From contig JAEYYV010000194.1 of the NCBI GenBank assembly GCA_023428295.1, positions 1 through 11,763 of the forward strand: a DNA stretch of 11,763 bases. Direction: 5' to 3'. The notes under the pieces are model-generated. The model saw only the letters and a list, made by a program, of their open reading frames with translations, ran no database searches and was not told the DNA's origin. Of the stretch, positions 1 to 5,456 are shown in pieces. Within the stretch, counting starts at the first letter, position 1, and the number at the start of each line of letters is the position of its first letter. The position numbers and the translations under genes were made by a program. Origin of the DNA: Pseudomonadota bacterium (GTDB lineage: Bacteria > Myxococcota_A > Polyangia > Haliangiales > Haliangiaceae).

Positions 1-681
1 TCCGCCGAGCTCGTCCTTCTTGCCCTGCCACGTGGCGACGAGGCCCGGGATCAGCGGGGTCACGGTGGAGAGGAACTGCATCATCGGGCTCGCGTTCGGA
101 TCCGCTTCGTCCTCGACGACGTCGTGATCGTCGTCGCTCTCGTGGTCCAGTTCCTCGCGCGGCGGCGGCAACACGGGAAATGCCACGTTGCGTGGCAGGC
201 CCTTGTTCATCGCGAGCGTCTTGATCCAGTCCGCTTGCGAATCGCTGATCGCGCGAAGTGCCTCGCCGTTGATGCGCGCGATTTCGATCAGCGCGTGGAG
301 CGCGAAGCGGAGATCCGTCGTCGGGGTCGCGTCATGTGCCCCTTTCAGCGCTGCGAGCGGCACGTCGGGCATATTCGCGTTGCGCGGACGCGAAGCCTGG
401 ATCGTCGTCACGAAGTCGAGCACCTCGCCCAGTTCGTCGAGCGCGTAGATCCGGTACGTATCCGGCCCGCACAGGTCGACCAGCTCCGCCACACTCGTTG
501 AGAGCGGGAACCTCATCGCGGCACCGTCGGGGCCGGTGAGCACGCGTGGCCGACCCGCCGTGTGGCGACTGATCCGCCAGCTCGCGGTGCCTTCGGGCAA
601 CGCCAAGAGGTGCCCGAGCGCATCACGCGCGAGTGGAGGATGGACGTTCTCGGCTTCGGGTTCTGCGGTGCTCGCCTTCAT
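1..681 (-). CDS. Uncharacterised protein, 3' end outside window (first 227 residues)
   Basis: An open frame runs on the minus strand from an ATG at 679-681 to the window edge with no in-frame stop (227 codons), so the C-terminus is missing. I do not recognise the family. Residues 20-95 look like a compact alpha/beta domain (ALPEGTASWRISRHTAGRPR, then TYRIYALDELGEVLDF). Residues 122-165 look helical (LRFALHALIEIARINGEAL, then SQADWIKTLAMNKGLPRN). Residues 173-198 form a very acidic, probably disordered linker with a run of D/E/H. Residues 199-220 are moderately hydrophobic and may start another helix. Its start faces the WYL regulator across a 191-nt divergent spacer, and a perfect palindrome sits 20 nt upstream of the ATG. 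The upstream TTGGGA is only a weak ribosome-binding site. Plus-strand frames overlapping it are short and family-less, and I treat them as shadows. That this is a gene is fairly sure; its function is unknown. Confidence 0.72.
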   Translation of the reverse strand, partial: MKASTAEPEAENVHPPLARDALGHLLALPEGTASWRISRHTAGRPRVLTGPDGAAMRFPLSTSVAELVDLCGPDTYRIYALDELGEVLDFVTTIQASRPRNANMPDVPLAALKGAHDATPTTDLRFALHALIEIARINGEALRAISDSQADWIKTLAMNKGLPRNVAFPVLPPPREELDHESDDDHDVVEDEADPNASPMMQFLSTVTPLIPGLVATWQGKKDELGG

Positions 682-701
682 GGATCCCAAGCCTACGGAC
701 G

Positions 702-724
702 CGGTCCGCAACCCTTGCGGACCG
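702..724. promoter_or_regulatory. Perfect 10-bp palindrome between divergent genes (candidate operator)
   Basis: The left arm CGGTCCGCAA (702-711) and right arm TTGCGGACCG (715-724) are exact reverse complements around a 3-base CCC centre. A further half-site CGGAC at 696-700 pairs with GTCCG at 704-708, so the same core word occurs three times within 30 bases. The palindrome lies 20 nt upstream of the minus-strand start codon and about 150 nt upstream of the WYL regulator start. No T-run follows in either direction, so it is not an intrinsic terminator. An operator for a dimeric regulator, plausibly the adjacent WYL protein, is the likeliest reading. A 5'-UTR hairpin is the alternative. Confidence 0.5.
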
Positions 725-777
725 AGCAGATCCCGGCGACCGTGAAGCATGGTGGAAAGCTCGGTCAGAACCTTCGC

Positions 778-834
778 GGAAGCCTTCCAGGAAGCCCGAC
801 CGGAAGCCTTTTGGAAGCCTTCCTGGCGGGCTTC
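778..834. repeat. Four GGAAGCC tandem units forming an imperfect hairpin
   Basis: GGAAGCC occurs at 778-784, 790-796, 802-808 and 813-819, with unit spacing of 12, 12 and 11 bases. The cluster also folds on itself: 779-794 is complementary to 819-834 except for two mismatches, including the exact 8-bp pairing of CCAGGAAG with CTTCCTGG, leaving a 24-nt loop. It ends about 38 nt before the chosen start of the WYL gene, so it falls in that gene's probable leader. If read as protein it gives a low-complexity SRKP-type repeat, which argues against the gene starting upstream. Whether it acts as DNA (binding sites) or RNA (leader structure) cannot be told from sequence. Confidence 0.45.
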
Positions 835-872
835 TCTTCGTGAATCGAAGCGCCTTTTCACGGAGCCATCGC

Positions 873-1898
873 GTGTACAAGCGCGGTGAGTACGGCCAGG
901 TCGCACGTGCCTTGCGGGTGCTCGATGCCCTTCGTGGGTACAAGCGCGGACGCTGGGTGTCCGAGGTTGGGACCGAGATCGGTGTGAGCGAGCGGACCGT
1001 GCGCCGCGACATTGCCGAGCTCCAAGACGCCGGCTTCGACATCGAGGTCACGCGACGGGACGGCCGCGTGATCGCGACGCTGATCGACGAGCGCACTGCC
1101 ACACCCATCGCGATCACCAAGCGCGAGCGGTTCAGTCTGCTGGCCGTCCGCCGCGTGTTCGACGTCCTGCAGGGAACACCGTTCCTCGAGGACGTGCGCT
1201 CGGTGTTCGCCAAGCTGGAGCAGCGCATGAGCGACAAGGAGCGCGCCGAGCTGGCCTCGTTCGGCGAGCGCTTCGTGTACATGCCCGACCACGGCACCAA
1301 GTCCTACGCCGGCAAGGAGGACATCATCGACGCGATCCAGACCGGCATCCTGTCGAGCAAAGTGGTCCGCTACCGCTACGCCGACGCGAAGGGTCGGGCC
1401 CGATCCGGCCACCTCGCGCCGCTCGCGATCGCCCTCTACCGCCACGGCCTGTACGTGATAGCGGCGCGCCTCAAGGAGCCGGAGGACGCCACGACCGCTG
1501 CGAACGTCGGCATCTTCGCGATCGAGCGCTTCACCGAGGCCGAGCACCTGCGTGCCCACACGTTCGCGATGCCCGCCGACTTCAAGCTCGCCAGCGTCCT
1601 GCACGGCGCGTTCGGCCCGCACCTCCCCGACGAGGACGGTCCGCACGAGATCCTCATAGAGTTCGCGGCCGACAAGGCCGGCTACGTCACCTCGCGCACG
1701 TGGCACGACTCGCAGCGCATCGAGGTCATGCCCGACGGCGCCGTGCGCGTCTCCATGCGGCTCCCCGCACTCGGCCCGGTGCGCTCGTGGGTGCTCGAAT
1801 GGGGCGTCGCGGCTCGCGCGCTCGCGCCGAGCAAGCTCGTGGACGCGATCGGTGACGAAGCCCGTCGCACCGCAGCCCGCTACCCGCCCAGGTCCTGA
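873..1898 (+). CDS. WYL-domain transcriptional regulator (wHTH-WYL-WCX, YafY/BrxR-like)
   Basis: A predicted DNA-binding regulator of 341 residues, the usual size for the family. An N-terminal DeoR/HTH_11-type winged helix spans about residues 10-65, with recognition helix GVSERTVRRDIAEL and wing FDIEVTRRDGRV. The WYL ligand-sensing domain spans about 155-235; the eponymous motif is relaxed to GLYVIAARL. A C-terminal WCX-like domain spans about 258-335 (HEILIEFAADKAGYV, then RVSMRLPALGPVRSWVLEWG). I chose the GTG at 873 because GGAG at 862-865 sits 7 nt upstream and the family homology begins there. A GTG at 840 is possible. An ATG at 633 would run through repeat DNA and overlap the divergent gene. 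WYL proteins such as BrxR and CapW repress defence operons and respond to nucleic acids or nucleotides. A defence-like cassette follows downstream, but the target here is inferred only. A weak GGTCC/GGACC inverted repeat (1891-1910) spans the stop. Confidence 0.9.
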   Translation: MYKRGEYGQVARALRVLDALRGYKRGRWVSEVGTEIGVSERTVRRDIAELQDAGFDIEVTRRDGRVIATLIDERTATPIAITKRERFSLLAVRRVFDVLQGTPFLEDVRSVFAKLEQRMSDKERAELASFGERFVYMPDHGTKSYAGKEDIIDAIQTGILSSKVVRYRYADAKGRARSGHLAPLAIALYRHGLYVIAARLKEPEDATTAANVGIFAIERFTEAEHLRAHTFAMPADFKLASVLHGAFGPHLPDEDGPHEILIEFAADKAGYVTSRTWHDSQRIEVMPDGAVRVSMRLPALGPVRSWVLEWGVAARALAPSKLVDAIGDEARRTAARYPPRS

Positions 1899-2010
1899 TA
1901 ATCTCGGACCGATCGAGTGGGTCTGTTGGTGGCATGCCGCGAATGCCCAAGATCGACCGTCATGCGCGTGCGCGATGAAGGAAGTCTGCGTGCTGTAGTC
2001 GGAGAACCCC

Positions 2011-2292
2011 ATGGCCGCGAAACACACGACGAACAAGAAGAGCGAGCCTGGCGACACGCCGCGCCGTGGATGTGCCGCGAAGGTCGAGGCCAACCCGACG
2101 CCGACTGTCACCGCGACCAAGACCACCATGCAGAGCAGTGAAAAGTATGTGTTCGAGGATCGCTACAAGCTCGTCGCGCTTGAGCATGAAAGCGCCGACG
2201 CCGAGGATCCGGACGACTACCGCGCCGAGCGTAAACATCGGGGGAACACTCGAGCTCTCCCAGTCAGGTCACTGGAGAGTCATTCGTGTTGA
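2011..2292 (+). CDS. Small uncharacterised protein, 93 aa, possibly C-terminally replaced
   Basis: No family recognised. The N-terminal 40 residues are basic and Thr/Lys/Pro-rich (MAAKHTTNKKSEP). Residues 44-74 are more structured and acidic (KYVFEDRYKLVALEHE, then AEDPDDYRAER). The ATG is preceded by GGAGA about 7 nt upstream. By hand count 59 of codons 1-73 end in G or C, strong evidence that this stretch is coding, whereas only 9 of the last 20 codons do. The change falls near 2230 and suggests that the original 3' end was replaced by other DNA. The stop (2290-2292) overlaps the start of the ATPase gene at 2286, and translation of this frame passes through the hairpin that hides the ATPase ribosome-binding site. 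It may therefore act as a translated leader as well as, or instead of, making a useful protein. Confidence 0.55.
   Translation: MAAKHTTNKKSEPGDTPRRGCAAKVEANPTPTVTATKTTMQSSEKYVFEDRYKLVALEHESADAEDPDDYRAERKHRGNTRALPVRSLESHSC
2255..2279 (+). promoter_or_regulatory. RNA hairpin burying the ATPase Shine-Dalgarno sequence
   Basis: CTCTCC (2255-2260) pairs with GGAGAG (2274-2279), and AGT (2262-2264) pairs with ACT (2271-2273). C2261 is bulged and the loop is the six bases CAGGTC. GGAGAG is the only good ribosome-binding site for the GTG start at 2286 (6-nt spacing), so the hairpin would block initiation. The structure lies inside the last codons of the upstream 93-codon frame, whose ribosomes would open it. 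This is the classic geometry of translational coupling. Confidence 0.5.
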
Positions 2293-3731
2293 CACGCCTC
2301 AAGGTCAAAGGCTTCAAGAACCTCGTCGACCTTGACGTGCGCTTCGGCCCATTCACTTGCATCGCAGGGCCGAACGGTGCGGGAAAGTCCAACCTCTTCG
2401 ATGCGATTCTACTGCTGAGTAGGCTGGCTGACCAAAGCCTGCTCGAAGCGATCACTTCGGTCCGTGGCGAGAGGCGCAGCTCCGAGGCTGCGCGCGTGTT
2501 CACTCGAATTGCCGGCACGGCGAGCACCGAACTTTCGCTCGAAGCTGAGATGTTGGTGCCTGCGAATGCGCTCGACGACCTCGACCAGCCCGCGCAAGCA
2601 TCGATCACCGGACTTCGGTACGGCGTCGCACTTCGACTTCGCCAGGTTGACGGATCGCAGGTACCGAAGCTTGAGTTGGTAAGGGAGCAACTCGACTACA
2701 TCAAGCGTGGCGATGCCCCGTCTGTGTTTCCGTTCGCGAAGCGAAAAAGGGCGTGGCTAGACTCGGCGTTTACTGGGCGCCGAACCAGCCCGTTCATCTC
2801 TACGGAAGAGAGCGGCGACGGGCACATCGTCAAGGTCCATGAGGATAGTGGGCACCAGGGACGCACGCGTACGCTGCGGGCCGAGGGTCTCACGCGAACA
2901 GTACTATCCACGATGAACACCGCCGAGAGCCCTACCGCTCTCGTGGCTCGTCGAGAACTGCAGTCCTGGCGGTTGTTACAACTCGAACCGTCACAGCTTC
3001 GCGCACCCAACGAGCTCAAGTCCGCGGGTCGCATCGGCGAAGACGGCAGCGGGCTCGCAGCGACGGTCAGCCGCCTGTTCTCGCAGGCTGGCAGTAATGA
3101 AGCAGCGGTACGGGCACAGTTGACAAACCGGCTTGCCGAGTTGGTTGAGACAGTGCGTGATGTACGCGTCGACGTCGATGATAAGCGGGAGCTAATCACC
3201 TTACTTGCCCGTGGCGTCGACGGGATCGAACACCGTGCTCGCGACCTTTCAGACGGAACGCTTCGTTTCTTGGCGCTGGCTGTCCTTGAACTCGACCGGA
3301 GCTGGAGAGGCACCCTTTGCATGGAAGAACCTGAGAATGGGATCCATCCAACCCGGATTCCAGCGATTCTCGACCTTCTCCAGTCTCTCGCCACGGACAT
3401 CGATGCCGAAGTGGACGACAGCAATCCTCTTCGCCAGGTCATCATCAACACACACAGCCCCGAGGTGGCAGCGCTCGTCCCCGAAGATTCTCTCCTGGTG
3501 ACGGATCCACGATCAGTTCGCTCCGGCGGACTTCAGCTGCTGCCCCTCGCGGCGACATGGCGCGCCGTGGACGGAGTGGAGACAGTAGCTCCCGGAACGG
3601 TCCTAGAAATGCTGCACGCGACTCGGGCGGCGCTTGTGGCAGCAAGAGACGACAAGCGTAACCTTGTCGGGACTCGACCTGAGCTGATGGAGCAACTTGA
3701 TCTTCCACTCGACACCATAGAGGACCGGTGA
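2286..3731 (+). CDS. AAA/ABC-type ATPase of the OLD/RecF-like (AAA_15/AAA_21) class
   Basis: A 481-residue predicted ATPase with an ABC/SMC-type head. The N-terminal strand MLTRLKVKGFKNLVDLDV leads to Walker A GPNGAGKSN (28-36). The ABC signature is LSDGTLRF (321-328), Walker B is TLCMEEPENGIHP (343-355), and the switch histidine lies in INTHSPEV (387-394). The middle region (about 60-310) is divergent and could hold the dimerisation or coiled-coil part. There is no fused TOPRIM domain; the C-terminal 85 residues are too short for one. The next gene encodes a TOPRIM-like protein and overlaps by 4 nt, so this looks like a split ATPase + TOPRIM pair comparable in logic to OLD, Gabija or PARIS systems, though not clearly any of them. 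The start is GTG 2286 with GGAGAG 6 nt upstream; TTG 2289 is a less likely alternative. Its many A/T-ending codons contrast with neighbours and fit horizontal acquisition. ATPase assignment is sure; the defence role is inferred. Confidence 0.93.
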   Translation: MLTRLKVKGFKNLVDLDVRFGPFTCIAGPNGAGKSNLFDAILLLSRLADQSLLEAITSVRGERRSSEAARVFTRIAGTASTELSLEAEMLVPANALDDLDQPAQASITGLRYGVALRLRQVDGSQVPKLELVREQLDYIKRGDAPSVFPFAKRKRAWLDSAFTGRRTSPFISTEESGDGHIVKVHEDSGHQGRTRTLRAEGLTRTVLSTMNTAESPTALVARRELQSWRLLQLEPSQLRAPNELKSAGRIGEDGSGLAATVSRLFSQAGSNEAAVRAQLTNRLAELVETVRDVRVDVDDKRELITLLARGVDGIEHRARDLSDGTLRFLALAVLELDRSWRGTLCMEEPENGIHPTRIPAILDLLQSLATDIDAEVDDSNPLRQVIINTHSPEVAALVPEDSLLVTDPRSVRSGGLQLLPLAATWRAVDGVETVAPGTVLEMLHATRAALVAARDDKRNLVGTRPELMEQLDLPLDTIEDR

Positions 3732-4363
3732 CAGGGATCAGGGCGACCTTGATCGCTGACGGGACGAGCGATCAGGCACTGGTGAACGTCCTCCAATGGA
3801 TATTTTCAGCACTGACACTCAACGCACAAATCAAGTACGCCGATCTCCGGACGCTGATAAAACGTCCCGTTGGCCTTCTGGAACGGGCCCAGCGGGCGCT
3901 GGACCTTTATCCGGCCGATCTGCTCTTCGTGCATCGCGATGCCGAAGCAGAGCCTTCCGCGAATCGATACCGCGAGATCTCAGATGCCCTTGCGAACGAG
4001 GCCTTTCCGTACGTCCCTGTAGTGCCAGTCCGGATGACCGAGGCGTGGTTCTTATTTGACGAATCTGCGATTCGGCTGGCAGCCGGTAATCCAAACGGCA
4101 AGTGCGGCCTATCGTTGCCGGCTGTCGATCGTCTCGAGACACTCCCCGATCCCAAAGCTGTGCTTCGCGCTGCGCTGCTCGAGGCGTCCGAACTTCCGAC
4201 ACGTCGTCGCCAGCGGTTTCAAACCAACACTGCATTTCAACGCTTGGCAGAGCTGATCGATGACTACGCAGCGCTACGTGCACTCGAGAGCTTCCGACAA
4301 CTAGAGGAAGCAACCCGTCGAGCTTGCAACGATCTTGCTCAGGGTCGGGCCGATGCGCGCTAG
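3728..4363 (+). CDS. DUF4276/TOPRIM-like protein, partner of the preceding ATPase
   Basis: A 211-residue cytosolic-looking protein. The start GTG (3728-3730) shares bases with the ATPase stop (GTGA overlap), so the two are translationally coupled. An N-terminal strand-turn motif LIADGTSDQAL (8-18) matches the place of the TOPRIM motif normally written as a hydrophobic strand followed by EGxSD/E, but with Asp in place of Glu. The second acidic motif is LLFVHRDAEAE (65-75). The stretch VPVRMTEAWFLFDESAI (99-115) followed by AAGNPNG (118-124) is the pattern I associate with DUF4276-type proteins encoded next to AAA ATPases. The C-terminal helices (about 140-205) contain QRLAELIDDYAALRALESF. TOPRIM partners in related systems are nucleases activated through the ATPase; that role here is inference. 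Family membership was judged by eye, and the DUF number could be wrong for this subgroup. Confidence 0.82.
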   Translation: MTGIRATLIADGTSDQALVNVLQWIFSALTLNAQIKYADLRTLIKRPVGLLERAQRALDLYPADLLFVHRDAEAEPSANRYREISDALANEAFPYVPVVPVRMTEAWFLFDESAIRLAAGNPNGKCGLSLPAVDRLETLPDPKAVLRAALLEASELPTRRRQRFQTNTAFQRLAELIDDYAALRALESFRQLEEATRRACNDLAQGRADAR

Positions 4364-4389
4364 GCGTACCGATCCTGGCATCCTCGCTT

Positions 4390-4408
4390 CTGCCGCTGGG
4401 AGCGGCGG
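4390..4408 (+). terminator. Possible terminator of the ATPase/TOPRIM operon
   Basis: CTGCCGCT (4390-4397) pairs with AGCGGCGG (4401-4408) through six perfect central pairs, a T-G wobble and a closing C-G, around a GGG loop. TTCT follows immediately, a short weak U-tract. It begins 27 nt after the stop of the TOPRIM-like gene, in the convergent spacer. Hairpins of this size are common by chance in DNA this GC-rich. Confidence 0.35.
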
Positions 4409-4474
4409 TTCTGTGGCTCGACACGACGGGCTTCACTCCGTCGACGAAGCATTCCAGCATGCCAGGGGCGCCGC

Positions 4475-4641
4475 ATGTCACGCAGGTCGAACGTCGACGC
4501 GAAGGCGATGCTCGCCCAACTCGCCGATCTCGAGTTGCACCGGTCAAACTACGGTGTGAACCGAGGGAGCTGCTCGACGAGGTGGAGCGCGCTCGAGCAA
4601 CCTCACGACAAGCCGTTCCGCCGCGTCTGGCACGATCGTCG
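4475..4641 (+). pseudogene. Possible remnant of a small gene in the convergent spacer
   Basis: The 278-nt spacer 4364-4641 has no convincing gene. An ATG at 4475 has a good ribosome-binding site (AGGGG, 4464-4468, 6-nt spacing). Its first 28 codons read as a plausible helical protein (VDAKAMLAQLADLELH at residues 7-22). The frame then turns to low-quality sequence, but a -1 shift near 4556-4558 gives a second good helix (EPRELLDEVERARATSR). The unshifted frame runs into the 3' end of the opposite gene and stops around 4743. This could be a frameshifted remnant at the edge of an insertion, or chance. A minus-strand reading of 4416-4490 shows a CVTCGAPG motif and competes with this one. Confidence 0.15.
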
Positions 4642-5364
4642 TCATCGCGAGGCAGACACGATCGCCGCAGCGAGCATGTCGGGCGACGCATCGTCGAGAA
4701 CGAACAGCGCCGGCTGCGTGACACGCGCACGGCGATGCGCGTAGGCGCGGTCGTAGTAGCCGAGCAGTGTCCTGGCCGCTCGTGCAAGATCGCCATCGGT
4801 GATCGCGAAGTCGACTTCCGTGCGCTCGGGTCTCGGGAGTCGGCGTATTGAACCTGCCGCGCGGCGAAGCGCGTCAGGTGAGGCGCCGCCGAACACCCGA
4901 ACGAGTCGTGCGACGCGCGCGTGCACTGGCGCGCGCAACTCGATCCACGGGGCATCGAATGCTGCGTCGAGCAACGCGCGCGGAATCCCCACGCTGCCGA
5001 GGTAGTCACCTTCTTCCTCGCAAAACAGCGGGCGCGTGGACGACGAGGTTTGCCACGCGTCCGCGATCCCGCTCTCAAAGGCTGTGTGCGTCGGCTGGCG
5101 TGGTTGATCAATACCGCCGAAGGCCGAACCGCGATGACAGGCCAAGGCTTCGAGATCGAGGACCTGCGCGCCCTGCGAGGCGAGCGCGTGCAGGACTTCA
5201 GTCTTGCCGACACCCGTCGGGCCACGCAGCACTACCAGCGAGCGGTCGCGAAATGAGTAGCGCCCCGATCCGCATCGTCCACCAGGCGCTTCCACGACCG
5301 GCTCGTTAGAGACAGCACGTTCGTGCTGCAGGTTGATACGGACCAGAACTTCTCCGGAATCCAA
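4642..5364 (-). CDS. MnmH/SelU-like P-loop domain protein lacking the rhodanese domain
   Basis: The sequence matches the C-terminal P-loop half of tRNA 2-selenouridine synthase. Walker A is GPTGVGKT (48-55), the family signature is LDLEALACHRGSAFG (69-83, usual form DLEGLAxHRGSxFG), followed by QPTHTAFES and the acidic segment EEEGDYLGSVGIP (116-128). MnmH turns 2-thiouridine at the wobble base of certain tRNAs into 2-selenouridine. The N-terminal rhodanese domain with its catalytic cysteine is absent: the protein is 240 residues against roughly 360 for the full enzyme, and only 92 nt separate it from the upstream gene. Split two-protein forms are known in some archaea, so a separate rhodanese partner is possible, but none is visible here. 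The start is uncertain: TTG 5364 is the first in-frame start after a stop and has a weak AGGGA. The first 40 codons have poor host bias, so GTG 5295 is equally plausible. It may also be a 5'-truncated pseudogene. Confidence 0.75.
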   Translation of the reverse strand: MDSGEVLVRINLQHERAVSNEPVVEAPGGRCGSGRYSFRDRSLVVLRGPTGVGKTEVLHALASQGAQVLDLEALACHRGSAFGGIDQPRQPTHTAFESGIADAWQTSSSTRPLFCEEEGDYLGSVGIPRALLDAAFDAPWIELRAPVHARVARLVRVFGGASPDALRRAAGSIRRLPRPERTEVDFAITDGDLARAARTLLGYYDRAYAHRRARVTQPALFVLDDASPDMLAAAIVSASR

Positions 5365-5394
5365 ACTTTCGTCTTTCCCTGGTTAAAGAGCAGG

Positions 5395-5407
5395 TGTGCT
5401 GAGCACA
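5395..5407. promoter_or_regulatory. 13-bp palindrome upstream of the MnmH-like gene
   Basis: TGTGCT (5395-5400) and AGCACA (5402-5407) are exact inverted arms around one central base. The element lies 31-43 nt upstream of the TTG start of the minus-strand MnmH-like gene, where an operator overlapping a promoter would be expected. No convincing -35/-10 pair accompanies it. Regulator unknown. Confidence 0.3.
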
Positions 5408-5435
5408 AGACCGGAGCGAAACGACTCTCTCACTC

Positions 5436-5454
5436 GCTTGCGGAGCACGCAAGC
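5436..5454 (-). terminator. Hairpin just after the 607-aa gene, possible terminator
   Basis: GCTTGCG (5436-5442) and CGCAAGC (5448-5454) form a perfect 7-bp stem with a 5-nt loop. It begins 2 nt past the stop codon (5457-5459) of the large minus-strand gene. In that direction the sequence after the stem is GAGTGAGAGAG, with no U-tract, so termination would be weak or factor-assisted. The position at the end of a two-gene operon supports an mRNA 3'-end role. Confidence 0.4.
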
Positions 5455-5456
5455 AG

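Noticed and set aside
124..501. Plus-strand open frame of 125 codons at the left edge
   Set aside because: It lies opposite the 227-codon minus frame, is Arg/His-rich with no family resemblance, and fits codon-bias shadowing.
633..872. Upstream extension of the WYL gene to an ATG at 633
   Set aside because: It would overlap the divergent gene, run through the palindrome and the GGAAGCC repeats, and add 80 residues with no family counterpart. GTG 873 has a proper ribosome-binding site.
1891..1950. Inverted repeats after the WYL gene (GGTCC/GGACC at 1891-1910, and TTGG-TG-GCAT / ATGCCCAA at 1926-1950) as a terminator
   Set aside because: Stems are short or bulged with no T-run; such pairs are common in GC-rich DNA.
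858..2129. 423-codon minus-strand frame with a hydrophobic start (MVVLVAVTVGVGL)
   Set aside because: It is antisense to the clear WYL gene and to the small ORF. The apparent hydrophobic N-terminus is the complement of Thr/Lys-rich codons.
4571..4599. TGCTCGA / TCGAGCA inverted repeat as terminator of the MnmH-like gene
   Set aside because: The stem is 7 bp with a 15-nt loop and no U-tract on the minus strand; too weak to call.
3831..5225. 464-codon minus-strand frame containing a CVTCGAPG zinc-like motif
   Set aside because: It runs antisense through the TOPRIM-like gene and overlaps the MnmH-like gene in another frame; mostly Arg/Ser-rich. Only the short segment in the spacer deserves mention.
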